Positions 21,415-29,763 of a stretch of 64,000 bases of DNA are shown here, piece after piece (within the stretch, counting starts at the first letter, position 1; every line of letters starts with the position of its first letter). Under the pieces are notes generated by a model. That model ran no database searches and was not told where the DNA came from. It saw nothing but the letters and a program-made list of their open reading frames with translations. A program made the position numbers and the translations under genes. The DNA is from Piscinibacter sp. (GTDB lineage: Bacteria > Pseudomonadota > Gammaproteobacteria > Burkholderiales > Burkholderiaceae_C). The stretch covers positions 80,023 to 144,022 of the forward strand of contig JAGOAS010000003.1 of assembly GCA_017983795.1 (NCBI GenBank), given 5' to 3'.

Positions 21415-22815
21415 TCAGACCACGCGGCCCGGGTTCATGCGGCCGTGCGGATCGAGCGCCTGCTTGATCGCGCGCATCAGCTTCAAGGCCACCGGCGACT
21501 TGCGCTGCACCAGCTCGTCGCGCTTGAGTGCGCCGATGCCGTGCTCGGCCGAGATCGAGCCGCCATGCGCCATCACGGCGTCGTAGACGATGCGGTTCAC
21601 CTCGTCTTCGCGCTCGATCAGGAACAGGTCGGCCGGCTCGCCCTCCGGCGCCTGCACGTTGTAGTGCAGGTTGCCGTCGCCCAGGTGGCCGAAATCGACC
21701 AGGCGCACGCCGGGAATGGCGCGCGCCAGCGCCTCGTCGGTGGCGCGCACGAAGGCCGGGATGCGCGAGATCGGCAGCGCGATGTCGTGCTTGATGTTCA
21801 AGCCCTCGAGGCTTTGCGCCAGCGGGATGGATTCGCGCAGATGCCACAGCGTCTTGGCCTGCTCGACGCTGGTGGCCACGGCCGCATCGGCGATCAGCCC
21901 CTTCTCGAAGGCGGCCGCGAGCAGATCCTCGAAGCGCTGGGCAGCCTCCTCGGCGCTGTCGCTGGAGGATTGTTCGAGCAGCACCGTCCAAGCCGCGCCC
22001 GGCAACGGCTGCTGCAGTTGCGGGAAGTGGCGCCGCACCAGTTCGAGCGAGAAGCGGTTCATCAGCTCGAAGCCGGTGAGCGCCGCACCCAGGCGCGAGC
22101 GCGCCAGCTCGAGAAAGCCCACCGCATCGTCGAGCCACTCGAGCGTGGCCAGCGCCGTGCTCACCGTGCCGGGTTGCGGGTAGAGCTCGAGCGTGGCCGC
22201 GGTGATGACGCCCAGCGTGCCTTCGCTGCCGATGAAGAGGTCGCGCAGGTCGTAGCCGGTGTTGTCCTTGCGCAGGCCCGACAGGCCGCTCCACACCTCG
22301 CCGTCGGCCGTCACCACCTCCAGGCCGAGGCACAGCGCGCGCGCATTGCCGTAGCGCACCACCTGCGTGCCGCCGGCGTTGGTGGCGAGGTTGCCGCCGA
22401 TGGTGCAGCTGCCCTCGGCCGCGAGGCTGAGCGGGAACAGCAGGCCTTGCGCGGCGGCCGCCTCCTGCACCGCTTGCAGCAGGCAACCGGCCTCGACCGT
22501 CATGGTCAGGTTGGCGGCGTCGATCTCGCGCACGCGGTTGAGTCGGCCGAGGTGCAGCAGCACCTGGGTGCCGCTTTCGTCGGGCACGGAGGCGCCCACC
22601 AGCCCGGTGTTGCCGCCCTGCGGCACGATGCTGGCGCCGAACTCGGCACACGCGCGTACCACGGCGGCCACTTCCTCGGTCGAGCCGGGGCGCACGACGA
22701 GGCGGGCGCGGCCGCGCCAGCGCTTGCGCCAGTCGACTTCGTAGGCGGAGAGGTCGCCGCCCTGCAGCACCTGGGTGCTGCCGACGATGCCGCGCAAGCG
22801 GGCCTCCAGCGTCAT
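21415..22815 (-). CDS. FAD-binding oxidoreductase, GlcD/D-2-hydroxyacid dehydrogenase type
   Basis: Predicted flavin dehydrogenase for a D-2-hydroxy acid (D-lactate, D-2-hydroxyglutarate or glycolate). The N-terminal PCMH-type FAD domain has IVPQGGNTGLVGASVPD and the phosphate loop SCTIGGNLATNAGGTQVVRYG; the C-terminal cap has GHLGDGNLHYNVQAPEG, with the metal-binding histidines, and SISAEHGIGALKRDEL. 466 residues, full length. Its ATG overlaps the stop of the DUF2069 gene (ATGA), so the two are probably translated together. Confidence 0.92.
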   Translation of the reverse strand: MTLEARLRGIVGSTQVLQGGDLSAYEVDWRKRWRGRARLVVRPGSTEEVAAVVRACAEFGASIVPQGGNTGLVGASVPDESGTQVLLHLGRLNRVREIDAANLTMTVEAGCLLQAVQEAAAAQGLLFPLSLAAEGSCTIGGNLATNAGGTQVVRYGNARALCLGLEVVTADGEVWSGLSGLRKDNTGYDLRDLFIGSEGTLGVITAATLELYPQPGTVSTALATLEWLDDAVGFLELARSRLGAALTGFELMNRFSLELVRRHFPQLQQPLPGAAWTVLLEQSSSDSAEEAAQRFEDLLAAAFEKGLIADAAVATSVEQAKTLWHLRESIPLAQSLEGLNIKHDIALPISRIPAFVRATDEALARAIPGVRLVDFGHLGDGNLHYNVQAPEGEPADLFLIEREDEVNRIVYDAVMAHGGSISAEHGIGALKRDELVQRKSPVALKLMRAIKQALDPHGRMNPGRVV

Positions 22816-23183
22816 GCCAGCGCCTCCTTCGCGTTGCGCAGGCGCGCGCGCACGTGCAGCGCGCAGGCGGCGAACAGGGCCAGCGTCAGCACCAGTTCGA
22901 GCAGCGCGAGTTGCGCCGAGAGGCCGCGGTCACCGCTTGCTCGCACCACGCCTTCGATGAAGTAGAGCCACACCAGCAGCGAGACCCAGCGGTAGGTGTA
23001 GAGCCGGCGCCGCAGCACGCCGGGCAGGGCCAGCGTCAGCGGCAGCACCTTGAGCGCCAGCATGCCGCTGCCGGTGGGCGCGAGCCACAGTTCCCAGAGC
23101 ACTCCGAGGAGGATGAGGCCGAGCAGGCTGGCCACCGCCACGCGCTGCGTCCAGGCCACGGCGGGCGTTAGAGCGTGCTGCAT
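22812..23183 (-). CDS. DUF2069 membrane protein
   Basis: 123-residue inner-membrane protein with about four helices, including LGLILLGVLWELWLAPTGSG and the conserved RRLYTYRWVSLLVWLYFIEG. Function unknown. It starts 20 bases from the divergent YihY-type gene, and the two share an 18-bp interrupted palindrome. It overlaps the FAD oxidoreductase by four bases. Confidence 0.87.
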   Translation of the reverse strand: MQHALTPAVAWTQRVAVASLLGLILLGVLWELWLAPTGSGMLALKVLPLTLALPGVLRRRLYTYRWVSLLVWLYFIEGVVRASGDRGLSAQLALLELVLTLALFAACALHVRARLRNAKEALA

Positions 23184-23184
23184 C

Positions 23185-23202
23185 GCTGGCTATCATGCCA
23201 GC
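23185..23202. promoter_or_regulatory. Palindrome around a divergent -10 region
   Basis: GCTGGC-TATCAT-GCCAGC lies between the divergent starts at 23183 (minus) and 23204 (plus). TATCAT is a reasonable plus-strand -10 box and ends seven bases before the ATG at 23204. The flanking inverted repeat could be an operator covering both start points. Confidence 0.4.
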
Positions 23203-23203
23203 A

Positions 23204-24451
23204 ATGAATCTCCCGACCCATCTGAAGGCCCGCCTGCCCGAGAGCTGGCGCGAGCGCATCGCGCTGCTGCTCGAGACGCTGCAACACTGGCCCTGGCTGG
23301 AGACCTTGCGCACGCTGCGGCTGCGCTTTCGCGAAGACCACCTGGGCCTGACCGCCAGCAGCCTGACCTTCACGACGCTGATCTCGCTGGTGCCGCTGGT
23401 GACGGTCACGCTGGCGATCTTCTCGGCCTTCCCGATGTTCGCGTCGTTCCAGGAGGCGCTGCAGAAGTATTTTCTGCAGAGCCTGGTGCCCGACAACATC
23501 GCCAAGCCGGTGATGGCCGCGCTGACGCAGTTCGCCGCCAAGGCCAACCGGCTCGGCAGCGTCGGCCTGGTGTTCCTCGTGCTTGCGGCGCTGGCGCTGA
23601 TGCTCACGATCGATCGCACGCTCAACGCCATCTGGCGCGTGCGCAACCCGCGGCCGATCGCGCAGCGCGTGCTCGTGTACTGGGCCGCCGCCACGCTCGG
23701 GCCGCTGGTGCTGGGCGTGAGCCTGAGCCTGACCTCCTATGTGCTGTCGGCCTCCAAGGGCATCGTCTCCGAGCTGCCCGGCGGCCTGAGCCTGCTGCTC
23801 AACACCATCGAGTTTCTGCTGCTGGCCGCCGGCATGGCCTCGCTGTTCCACTACGTGCCCAACACCTACGTGCTGTGGCGCCACGCCATCGCCGGCGGCG
23901 TGTTCGTGTCGGTGGGCTTCGAGGTCGCGAAGAAGGGCCTGGCCTGGTACATCACCCAGGTGCCGACCTTCGCGGTGGTGTACGGCGCCTTCGCCACGCT
24001 GCCCATCCTGCTGGTCTGGATCTACCTCGGCTGGGTGATCGTGCTGCTCGGCGCGGTGATCGCCGCCTACGCGCCCAGCCTGCAGATGCACGTGGCGCGC
24101 TGGCCGGATCGTCCCGGCTCGCGCTTCGGTCTCGCGCTGGCGCTGCTGCACGAGCTCGAGCGGGCGCGCCGCGGCGAGGCGCGCGGCCTCGGCCTGGCCG
24201 AGCTGTCGCAGGCGCTGCGCGTCGACCCGCTGCAGGCCGAGCCCATCGTCGACGCGCTGGTGGAGATGGACTGGCTGGCGCGCCTGGACGAACCCGGCTC
24301 GGCGCGCTACGTGCTGCTGGTCGATCCGGCGGCCACGCCGGCCGCGCCGCTGCTGGCGCAGATGCTGCTCGAACCCACGCCCATGCTGCGCGCCTTCCGC
24401 GAGCGCGCCGGCTTCGACCGGCTCACTCTGGCCGAACTGCTGCAGGGTTGA
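23204..24451 (+). CDS. YihY/BrkB family inner-membrane protein (UPF0761)
   Basis: Polytopic membrane protein; the family was once named as RNase BN, which is wrong. The family signature SSLTFTTLISLVPLVTVTLAIF is followed by five to six helices up to about residue 290. The remaining 120 residues are soluble and look like a winged-helix segment (LGLAELSQALRVDPLQAEPI), as in long betaproteobacterial members. The ATG at 23204 is preferred over 23195 because the latter lies within the TATCAT box. The 3' end overlaps the diguanylate cyclase gene by 29 bases, tail to tail. Confidence 0.88.
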   Translation: MNLPTHLKARLPESWRERIALLLETLQHWPWLETLRTLRLRFREDHLGLTASSLTFTTLISLVPLVTVTLAIFSAFPMFASFQEALQKYFLQSLVPDNIAKPVMAALTQFAAKANRLGSVGLVFLVLAALALMLTIDRTLNAIWRVRNPRPIAQRVLVYWAAATLGPLVLGVSLSLTSYVLSASKGIVSELPGGLSLLLNTIEFLLLAAGMASLFHYVPNTYVLWRHAIAGGVFVSVGFEVAKKGLAWYITQVPTFAVVYGAFATLPILLVWIYLGWVIVLLGAVIAAYAPSLQMHVARWPDRPGSRFGLALALLHELERARRGEARGLGLAELSQALRVDPLQAEPIVDALVEMDWLARLDEPGSARYVLLVDPAATPAAPLLAQMLLEPTPMLRAFRERAGFDRLTLAELLQG

Positions 24452-25739
24452 CCGGGCTGGGCTCGTCGCGCGCCGGGCCGTGCTGCACACGGTCCTTGCC
24501 GAGCCGCTTGGCGGCATACATCGCGTCGTCGGCGGCCTGCAGCAGCTTGAGCGGATGCTGCGTGTCGGTCGGCGCGATCGCGTAGCCGATGCTCGCGCTG
24601 ACGCCGCCGCCGCTGACCTCGGCGCCGACCTTGCGCACCGCCTCGAGCATGTGCAGCGCCAGCGCGCGCGCACCGGCCGGGCTGCGCACGCTGGCCAGCA
24701 CGAGGAACTCGTCGCCGCCGAAGCGGCCCACCGCGTCGTCGGCGCGCACGCTCTTCTGCAGCGCCTGCGCCACCTTGACGAGCAGGGCATCGCCCTCGCG
24801 GTGGCCGAGGCGGTCGTTCACGGCCTTGAAGCCGTCGAGGTCGACGAAGAACAGCGCCACCGGCTCGTGCACCGCGGCGACCATCGCCGCGTCGATGCGG
24901 TCCATCATCGTGCGGCGGCTGAACACGTCGGTGAGCATGTCGCGCTCGACGCTGCGGCGCAGCTGCTCCTGCGCGACGGTGAGGTCGTGCACGTCGATGG
25001 TGACGGTGTACAGGCCGACCACCTTGCCGTCGGCATCGAAGTCGGGCACGTAGCTGGTGCGCAGCCAGCGCGGGTTGCCCGGGCTGTTTGCCAGGTGGTC
25101 GACCAGCCGCGTGTACTGCACCGTCTTGCCCTCCAGCGCGCGGCGGAAGTGCGGCTCGTGCTCGGCCCAGCGCCGCCCGCCGCGCACCGCGCCGATGTGG
25201 CGGCCGAGCAGCTGGTCGGCCGGCTTGCCGGTGACCTCGCAGTAGGCCTTGTTGACGAAGCGCAGCACGAAGTCGCTGTCGACGTAGGTGAGCGGGTAGG
25301 GGATGTTCTCGGTGAAGCGGTCCAGCCGCACGCGCGCGGCGATCAGCGCCTCGCGCGCGGTCACGTCCTCGTGGATGTCGGTGGCGATGGTGAAGACCGA
25401 GTGCACCTCGCCGTTGGCGTCGGTGTCGGGGAAGACCTGCACGCGCGCCCAGCGGCCGGCCAGCGTGCCGTGGCGCAGCAGACGCTCGTAGCTGGTGGTG
25501 GCGCCGCGGAAGGCGCGCTCGAAGGCCGGGCGGGCGCGCTCCCAGGCTTCGTCGCCGTAGAGCTCGGTGAGGGTGTGGCCGAACAGCTCGTCGCGCGTGC
25601 GGCCCGACCAGCGCAGATAGGGCGGGTTGCAGAAGACCAGCCGTGCCTCACGATCCCAGCGGCCGATCGGCAGGGCGACGACGTTGACCAGCCGTTCGAT
25701 GGTGCCGGCAGTCGGGTCGTCGCGGGAGGGGTCGGGCAT
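24423..25739 (-). CDS. PAS-PAS-GGDEF diguanylate cyclase
   Basis: Predicted cytoplasmic sensor that makes cyclic di-GMP; there is no membrane segment. Two PAS domains occupy about residues 15-130 and 140-260; the second ends in a PAC segment DADGKVVGLYTVTIDVHDLT. The GGDEF domain (about 270-425) has FFVDLDGFKAVNDRLGHREG and an intact active loop RFGGDEF near residue 340. RADD, placed five residues before GGDEF, is an RxxD inhibitory site, so product inhibition is expected. No EAL domain. The signal sensed is unknown. It begins two bases past the hydrolase stop, so the two may be co-transcribed. Confidence 0.93.
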   Translation of the reverse strand: MPDPSRDDPTAGTIERLVNVVALPIGRWDREARLVFCNPPYLRWSGRTRDELFGHTLTELYGDEAWERARPAFERAFRGATTSYERLLRHGTLAGRWARVQVFPDTDANGEVHSVFTIATDIHEDVTAREALIAARVRLDRFTENIPYPLTYVDSDFVLRFVNKAYCEVTGKPADQLLGRHIGAVRGGRRWAEHEPHFRRALEGKTVQYTRLVDHLANSPGNPRWLRTSYVPDFDADGKVVGLYTVTIDVHDLTVAQEQLRRSVERDMLTDVFSRRTMMDRIDAAMVAAVHEPVALFFVDLDGFKAVNDRLGHREGDALLVKVAQALQKSVRADDAVGRFGGDEFLVLASVRSPAGARALALHMLEAVRKVGAEVSGGGVSASIGYAIAPTDTQHPLKLLQAADDAMYAAKRLGKDRVQHGPARDEPSPVNPAAVRPE

Positions 25740-25741
25740 GG

Positions 25742-26566
25742 TCAGCGCGGAGGGCGGCCGGAGAGCGCCTGCCTCACCGCATTCAACACGCCGTCGGGCG
25801 CCTCGGTCATCAGGGAATGCCCGGCGGGCAGTGTGACGATATTGGCGTTCAGCGCGGCGGCGATGTCGCGCGTCGCTTTCGGCGACGTCATCTGATCACG
25901 CTCGCCGAGCACGAAGGTCACCGGGCAGCGCACCTGCGCGGCCGCCTGCAGGCCGTTGGCGTAGGCGTCGCAGACGCGGAAGTCGTGCTCGAAGAGGTTG
26001 CGCCCGGCGAGGCCGCTGGCGCCGGCGAGCATGCGCCGCATCAGCGCGCGGTTGCTGCCGTGCAGCCACATGCCCGGGCCGGGGAAGGAGGGCTTGCTGG
26101 CGATGCCGGCGTGCGAGAAGGCGTTGACCATGTCGATGGCCTGCAGCGGCCGCTCGCGTGCGCTGGCGAGCAGCGCCTCGGACACCTTCATCGGGTAGGC
26201 CGTGCCGATCATCGCCAGCGCGGTGATGCGATCGGGCGCGCGTGCCGCCATCTCGAGCGCGATCAGCGAGCCCATGCTGTGGCCCACCAGCGCGGCGCGC
26301 GGCGCGCCGGCGGCATCGAGCAGCGCGAGCGTCCAGTCGGCGAGTGCCTCGACGCTTTCCAGCGGCGGACCTTCGCTGCGGCCGTGGCCGGGCTGGTCGG
26401 GCGCGAGCACGGCATGGCCGTGGTGCGCGAACCAGCGCGCCAGCAGGTTCCAGGCGCTGTGGTCGTGCAGCGCGCCGTGGATGAAGACGATGCAGGGCAG
26501 CGCGGCATCGAAGGGCTTGCCGCCGGTGTAGGCGTAGGCCTTGCGGCCGTTCACGGTGAGCTCCAT
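25742..26566 (-). CDS. Alpha/beta hydrolase
   Basis: Predicted cytoplasmic hydrolase of the alpha/beta fold, 274 residues. FIHGALHDHSAWNLLARWF gives the oxyanion region, GHSMGSLIALEMAARAP the nucleophile elbow (Ser), ERDQMTSPKATRDIA the likely acid, and LPAGHSLMTEAP the catalytic His. The ATG at 26566 is chosen; a GTG at 26596 is in frame but lies inside a repeat and adds no conserved sequence. Substrate unknown. Confidence 0.88.
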   Translation of the reverse strand: MELTVNGRKAYAYTGGKPFDAALPCIVFIHGALHDHSAWNLLARWFAHHGHAVLAPDQPGHGRSEGPPLESVEALADWTLALLDAAGAPRAALVGHSMGSLIALEMAARAPDRITALAMIGTAYPMKVSEALLASARERPLQAIDMVNAFSHAGIASKPSFPGPGMWLHGSNRALMRRMLAGASGLAGRNLFEHDFRVCDAYANGLQAAAQVRCPVTFVLGERDQMTSPKATRDIAAALNANIVTLPAGHSLMTEAPDGVLNAVRQALSGRPPR

Positions 26567-26641
26567 CTCAGTGGCGCCCGGCCGTTCCGAAGCCACTGAG
26601 CGCCCCCTCGGGGGGCAGCGAACGAAGTGAGCTTGGGGGTC
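26567..26641. repeat. Burkholderiales-type intergenic repeat, likely terminator after metY
   Basis: The 75 bases between metY and the hydrolase hold CTCAGTGGC (26567-26575) paired with GCCACTGAG (26592-26600), then GCCCCC-TCG-GGGGGC (26602-26616), then GAACGAAGTGAGC and GGGGGT directly against the metY stop. Read on the minus strand it directly follows the metY stop. The same layout (G/C stem, then a GGGGGT block at a stop codon) recurs at 55167-55234. Confidence 0.6.
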
Positions 26642-27946
26642 TCATTTCGCCCCCGCTTTCTCGGCCGCCTTGAGCGCACGCTTCAGGTCGTCGATCAGGT
26701 CGTCGGCCTCTTCCAGCCCGATCGACAGGCGGATGGTGCCCGGCGCGATGCCGGCCTGCGCCAGCGCGGCGTCGTCCATGCGGAAATGCGTGGTCGAGGC
26801 GGGGTGGATCACCAGCGAGCGGCAGTCGCCGACGTTGGCCAGGTGCGAGAAGATCTTCAGCGCCTCGATGAAGGCGCGGCCCTGGGCACGATTGCCCTTC
26901 AGCTCGAAGCTGAATACCGAGCCGCAGCCGCGCGGCAGCAGCTTCTTGGCCAGCGCATGGCTGGCGTGGCCCTCGAGCTCCGGGTAGCCGACCGCGGCCA
27001 CCAGCGGATGGCCGGCGAGAAACTGCACGACCTTGCGCGTATTCTCGACGTGGCGCGCCATGCGCAAGGGAAGCGTCTCGATGCCCTGCAGGATCAGCCA
27101 GGCGGTGTGCGGGCTCATGCAGGCGCCGAAGTCGCGCAGGCCCTCGCGGCGCGCGCGCAGCAGGAAGGCGCCGACCGTGCTCTCCTCGCTGAACACCATG
27201 CCGTGGAAGCCCTCGTAGGGCTGCGTCAGCTCGGGGAAGCGTCCCGAGGCGTCCCAGTCGAACATGCCGCTGTCGACCAGCACCCCGCCGATCACCGTGC
27301 CGTGGCCGGAGAGGAACTTGGTGGCCGAGTGGAAGATCAGGTCCGCGCCGTGTTCGAAGGGCTTCATCAGCCAGGGCGTGGTGAAGGTCGAATCCACCAG
27401 CAGCGGCAGGCCGTGCTCGTGCGCGATCGAAGCGACGGCCGGGATGTCCAGCACCTCCAGCCCCGGGTTGCCGAGCGTCTCGCCGAACAGCAGCTTCGTA
27501 GTCGGGCGGATCGCCGCGCGCCAGCCGTCGACGTCGCCCGGCTTGACGAAGCTGGTCGAGATGCCGAAGCGCGCCAGCGTGTAGTGCAGCAGGTTGTGCG
27601 AGCCGCCGTACAGCGCGCTCGAGGCGACGATGTGCGAGCCCGCGCCGGCCAGCGTGGCGATGGCCAGATGCAGCGCCGCCTGGCCGCTGGCCGTGGCGAT
27701 GGCGCCCACGCCGCCTTCCAGCGCCGCCACGCGCTCCTCGAGCACCGCGTTGGTCGGGTTCGAGATGCGGCTGTAGACATGCCCCGAGCGCTCGAGGTTG
27801 AACAGCGAGGCGGCGTGTTCGCTCGATTCGAAGACGAACGAGGTGCTCAGGTGGATGGGCACCGCGCGCGCGCCGGTGGCCGGGTCGGGCGCCGCGCCCG
27901 CGTGCAGCGCGAGGGTGTCGAAGCCGGGGTCCGAAACGCCGGGCAT
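26642..27946 (-). CDS. metY: O-acetylhomoserine sulfhydrylase / aminocarboxypropyltransferase
   Basis: PLP enzyme of the Cys/Met metabolism family that makes homocysteine from O-acetylhomoserine and sulfide. The 434 residues begin with FDTLALHAGAAPDPATGARA; YSRISNPTNAVLEERVAALE contacts PLP, and FHSATKFLSGHGTVIGG holds the Schiff-base lysine. Length and N-terminus fit MetY rather than MetB or MetZ (about 390-400). GGAGGAGA precedes the ATG. Divergent from the CBS gene. Confidence 0.9.
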   Translation of the reverse strand: MPGVSDPGFDTLALHAGAAPDPATGARAVPIHLSTSFVFESSEHAASLFNLERSGHVYSRISNPTNAVLEERVAALEGGVGAIATASGQAALHLAIATLAGAGSHIVASSALYGGSHNLLHYTLARFGISTSFVKPGDVDGWRAAIRPTTKLLFGETLGNPGLEVLDIPAVASIAHEHGLPLLVDSTFTTPWLMKPFEHGADLIFHSATKFLSGHGTVIGGVLVDSGMFDWDASGRFPELTQPYEGFHGMVFSEESTVGAFLLRARREGLRDFGACMSPHTAWLILQGIETLPLRMARHVENTRKVVQFLAGHPLVAAVGYPELEGHASHALAKKLLPRGCGSVFSFELKGNRAQGRAFIEALKIFSHLANVGDCRSLVIHPASTTHFRMDDAALAQAGIAPGTIRLSIGLEEADDLIDDLKRALKAAEKAGAK

Positions 27947-27995
27947 GGAATCTCCTCCGGGGTGCTCTGGGGTGTCGTGGCCCGGAATTGTGGGC

Positions 27996-28001
27996 TATAT
28001 T
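27996..28001 (+). promoter_or_regulatory. Candidate -10 box of the CBS-domain gene
   Basis: TATATT lies 29 bases upstream of the ATG at 28031 in an otherwise GC-rich 84-bp divergent region. No convincing -35 hexamer. Confidence 0.35.
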
Positions 28002-28030
28002 GGGCCGCGGCTTGCGACGAGGAGACGATC

Positions 28031-28495
28031 ATGAAGGTCAGCGACATCCTGCGCGTCAAGGGGGGCACGCTCTACACCGTCAGCCCGGAGGAGAGCTTGG
28101 CCACGGGGCTCAAGACGATGTCCGAGCGCGACATCGGCTCCCTGGTCGTGATGGATCACGGCGAGCTGGTGGGCATGCTCAGCTTCCGCGAGGTGATCCA
28201 GGCGGTGGTCAAGAACGGCGGCAGCGTCGGCACCTCGACGATCCGCGGCGTGATGGACGACCATCCGCTCACCTGCACGCCCGAAACCGAGCTCGACGAG
28301 GTGCGCCGCATGATGCTCGAGCGCCACGCGCGCTACATGCCGGTGATGGACCAGCGCACCCTGATGGGCGTGATCTCCTTCTACGACGTCGCCAAGGCGG
28401 TGGTGGAGAGCCAGGACTTCGAGAACCGCATGCTCAAGGCCTACATCCGCGACTGGCCGGTGGACGAGGCCGGCGCGCAGCCCGCCGCGAACTGA
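28031..28495 (+). CDS. Tandem CBS-domain protein
   Basis: 154-residue cytoplasmic protein that is almost entirely a pair of CBS domains (about residues 1-62 and 72-135). Recognisable pieces are SERDIGSLVVMDHGELVGML and ERHARYMPVMDQRTLMGVIS. Such stand-alone pairs bind adenosine nucleotides and regulate partner enzymes; the partner is not indicated here. GAGGAG precedes the ATG at 28031; an in-frame open stretch far upstream is antisense to metY and ignored. Confidence 0.92.
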   Translation: MKVSDILRVKGGTLYTVSPEESLATGLKTMSERDIGSLVVMDHGELVGMLSFREVIQAVVKNGGSVGTSTIRGVMDDHPLTCTPETELDEVRRMMLERHARYMPVMDQRTLMGVISFYDVAKAVVESQDFENRMLKAYIRDWPVDEAGAQPAAN

Positions 28496-28514
28496 GCCGC
28501 GCCAGGCGGCCGCC

Positions 28515-28526
28515 TAGAATCGCCGC
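28515..28526 (+). promoter_or_regulatory. Candidate leaderless promoter of aroC
   Basis: TAGAAT (28515-28520), six bases, then the ATG at 28527. A weak -35 (CTGAGC, 28492-28497, sharing the central TGA) sits 17 bp upstream. There is no Shine-Dalgarno before aroC. Confidence 0.45.
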
Positions 28527-29627
28527 ATGGCAGGCAGCAGCTTCGGCGAACTCTTCCGCATCACCAACTTCGGCGAATCGCACGGGCCGGCCATCGGCTG
28601 CGTGATCGACGGCTGCCCGCCGGGCATGGCGCTGTCCGAAGCCGACATCCAGCCCGAGCTCGACCGGCGCCGCCCCGGCACCAGCCGCCACGTCACCCAG
28701 CGCAACGAAGCCGACACGGTGGAGATCCTCTCCGGCGTGTACGAGGGCAAGACCACCGGCACGCCGATCTGCCTGCTGATCCGCAACACCGACCAGCGCA
28801 GCAAGGACTACGGCAACATCGTCCAGACCTTCCGGCCGGGCCACGCCGACTACACCTACTTCCAGAAATACGGGCTGCGCGACCCGCGCGGCGGCGGCCG
28901 CTCCTCGGCGCGCCTGACCGCGCCCATGGTCGGCGCCGGCGCGGTGGCGAAGAAGTGGCTGAACGAGAAGTTCGGCACCCGCTTCACCGGCTGGATGACG
29001 CAGATCGGCGACATCGAGATTCCCTTCGAGGGCGAGCAGCACATCGCCGGCAACCCCTTCTTCGCCGCCAACGCGAGCGACATCGCCCGCCTCGAGGCCT
29101 ACATGGACGAGCTGCGCAAGGCCGGCGACAGCTGCGGCGCGCGCCTCTTCGTGGCGGCGCGCAACGTGCCGGTGGGCCTGGGCGAGCCGCTGTTCGACAA
29201 GCTCGACGCCGACATCGCCTACGCGATGATGGGCATCAACGCGGTCAAGGGCGTCGAGATCGGCGCCGGCTTCGCCAGCGTCGCCCAGCGCGGCACCCAG
29301 CATGGCGACGAGCTCACACCGCAGGGCTTCGCCAGCAACAACGCCGGCGGCGTGCTCGGCGGCATCTCCACCGGGCAGGACATCACGGTGAGCATCGCCA
29401 TCAAGCCGACCAGTTCGATCCGCAGCCCCAAGCGCTCGATCGACCTGAACGGCCAGCCATCGACGGTGGAAACCTTCGGCCGCCACGACCCCTGCGTCGG
29501 CATCCGCGCCACGCCGATCGCCGAAGCCATGCTGGCGCTGGTGCTGATGGACCACGCGCTGCGGCATCGCGCCCAGTGCGGTGACGTGCAGACCACGCTG
29601 GCGCCGATTCCGGGCCGGATCGCCTGA
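28527..29627 (+). CDS. aroC: Chorismate synthase
   Basis: Last enzyme of the shikimate pathway: converts 5-enolpyruvylshikimate 3-phosphate to chorismate with reduced FMN. The 366 residues carry the three family signatures: [18 protein letters not shown], a stretch ending [17 protein letters not shown] (about residues 113-131) and [18 protein letters not shown]. Length normal. Not in a clear operon; 31 bases after the CBS gene. Confidence 0.98.
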   Translation: MAGSSFGELFRITNFGESHGPAIGCVIDGCPPGMALSEADIQPELDRRRPGTSRHVTQRNEADTVEILSGVYEGKTTGTPICLLIRNTDQRSKDYGNIVQTFRPGHADYTYFQKYGLRDPRGGGRSSARLTAPMVGAGAVAKKWLNEKFGTRFTGWMTQIGDIEIPFEGEQHIAGNPFFAANASDIARLEAYMDELRKAGDSCGARLFVAARNVPVGLGEPLFDKLDADIAYAMMGINAVKGVEIGAGFASVAQRGTQHGDELTPQGFASNNAGGVLGGISTGQDITVSIAIKPTSSIRSPKRSIDLNGQPSTVETFGRHDPCVGIRATPIAEAMLALVLMDHALRHRAQCGDVQTTLAPIPGRIA

Positions 29628-29663
29628 TCCCTCGCGGTCGCGCGGCCCGGCATCCGGTCGGGC

Positions 29664-29690
29664 TCAAGTTGTGCCCGGATCTGCCGAAAA
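29664..29690 (+). promoter_or_regulatory. Sigma-28 (FliA) promoter of the first chemoreceptor
   Basis: TCAA (29664-29667), 15 bases, then GCCGAAAA (29683-29690); consensus is TAAA-N15-GCCGATAA. It lies 73 bases upstream of the receptor ATG. A second receptor gene in the window has the same arrangement. Confidence 0.75.
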
Positions 29691-29763
29691 GGGGGACGCC
29701 CGAGAAGAAGTGACGAACACACACGTCGCATGACTTGCGCGGGCATGCAGTCACGAGGATTTC

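Noticed and set aside
26627..28030. Long plus-strand N-terminal extension of the CBS-domain gene
   Set aside because: It is antisense to metY and not protein-like; the ATG at 28031 has its own GAGGAG site and gives the full CBS pair.
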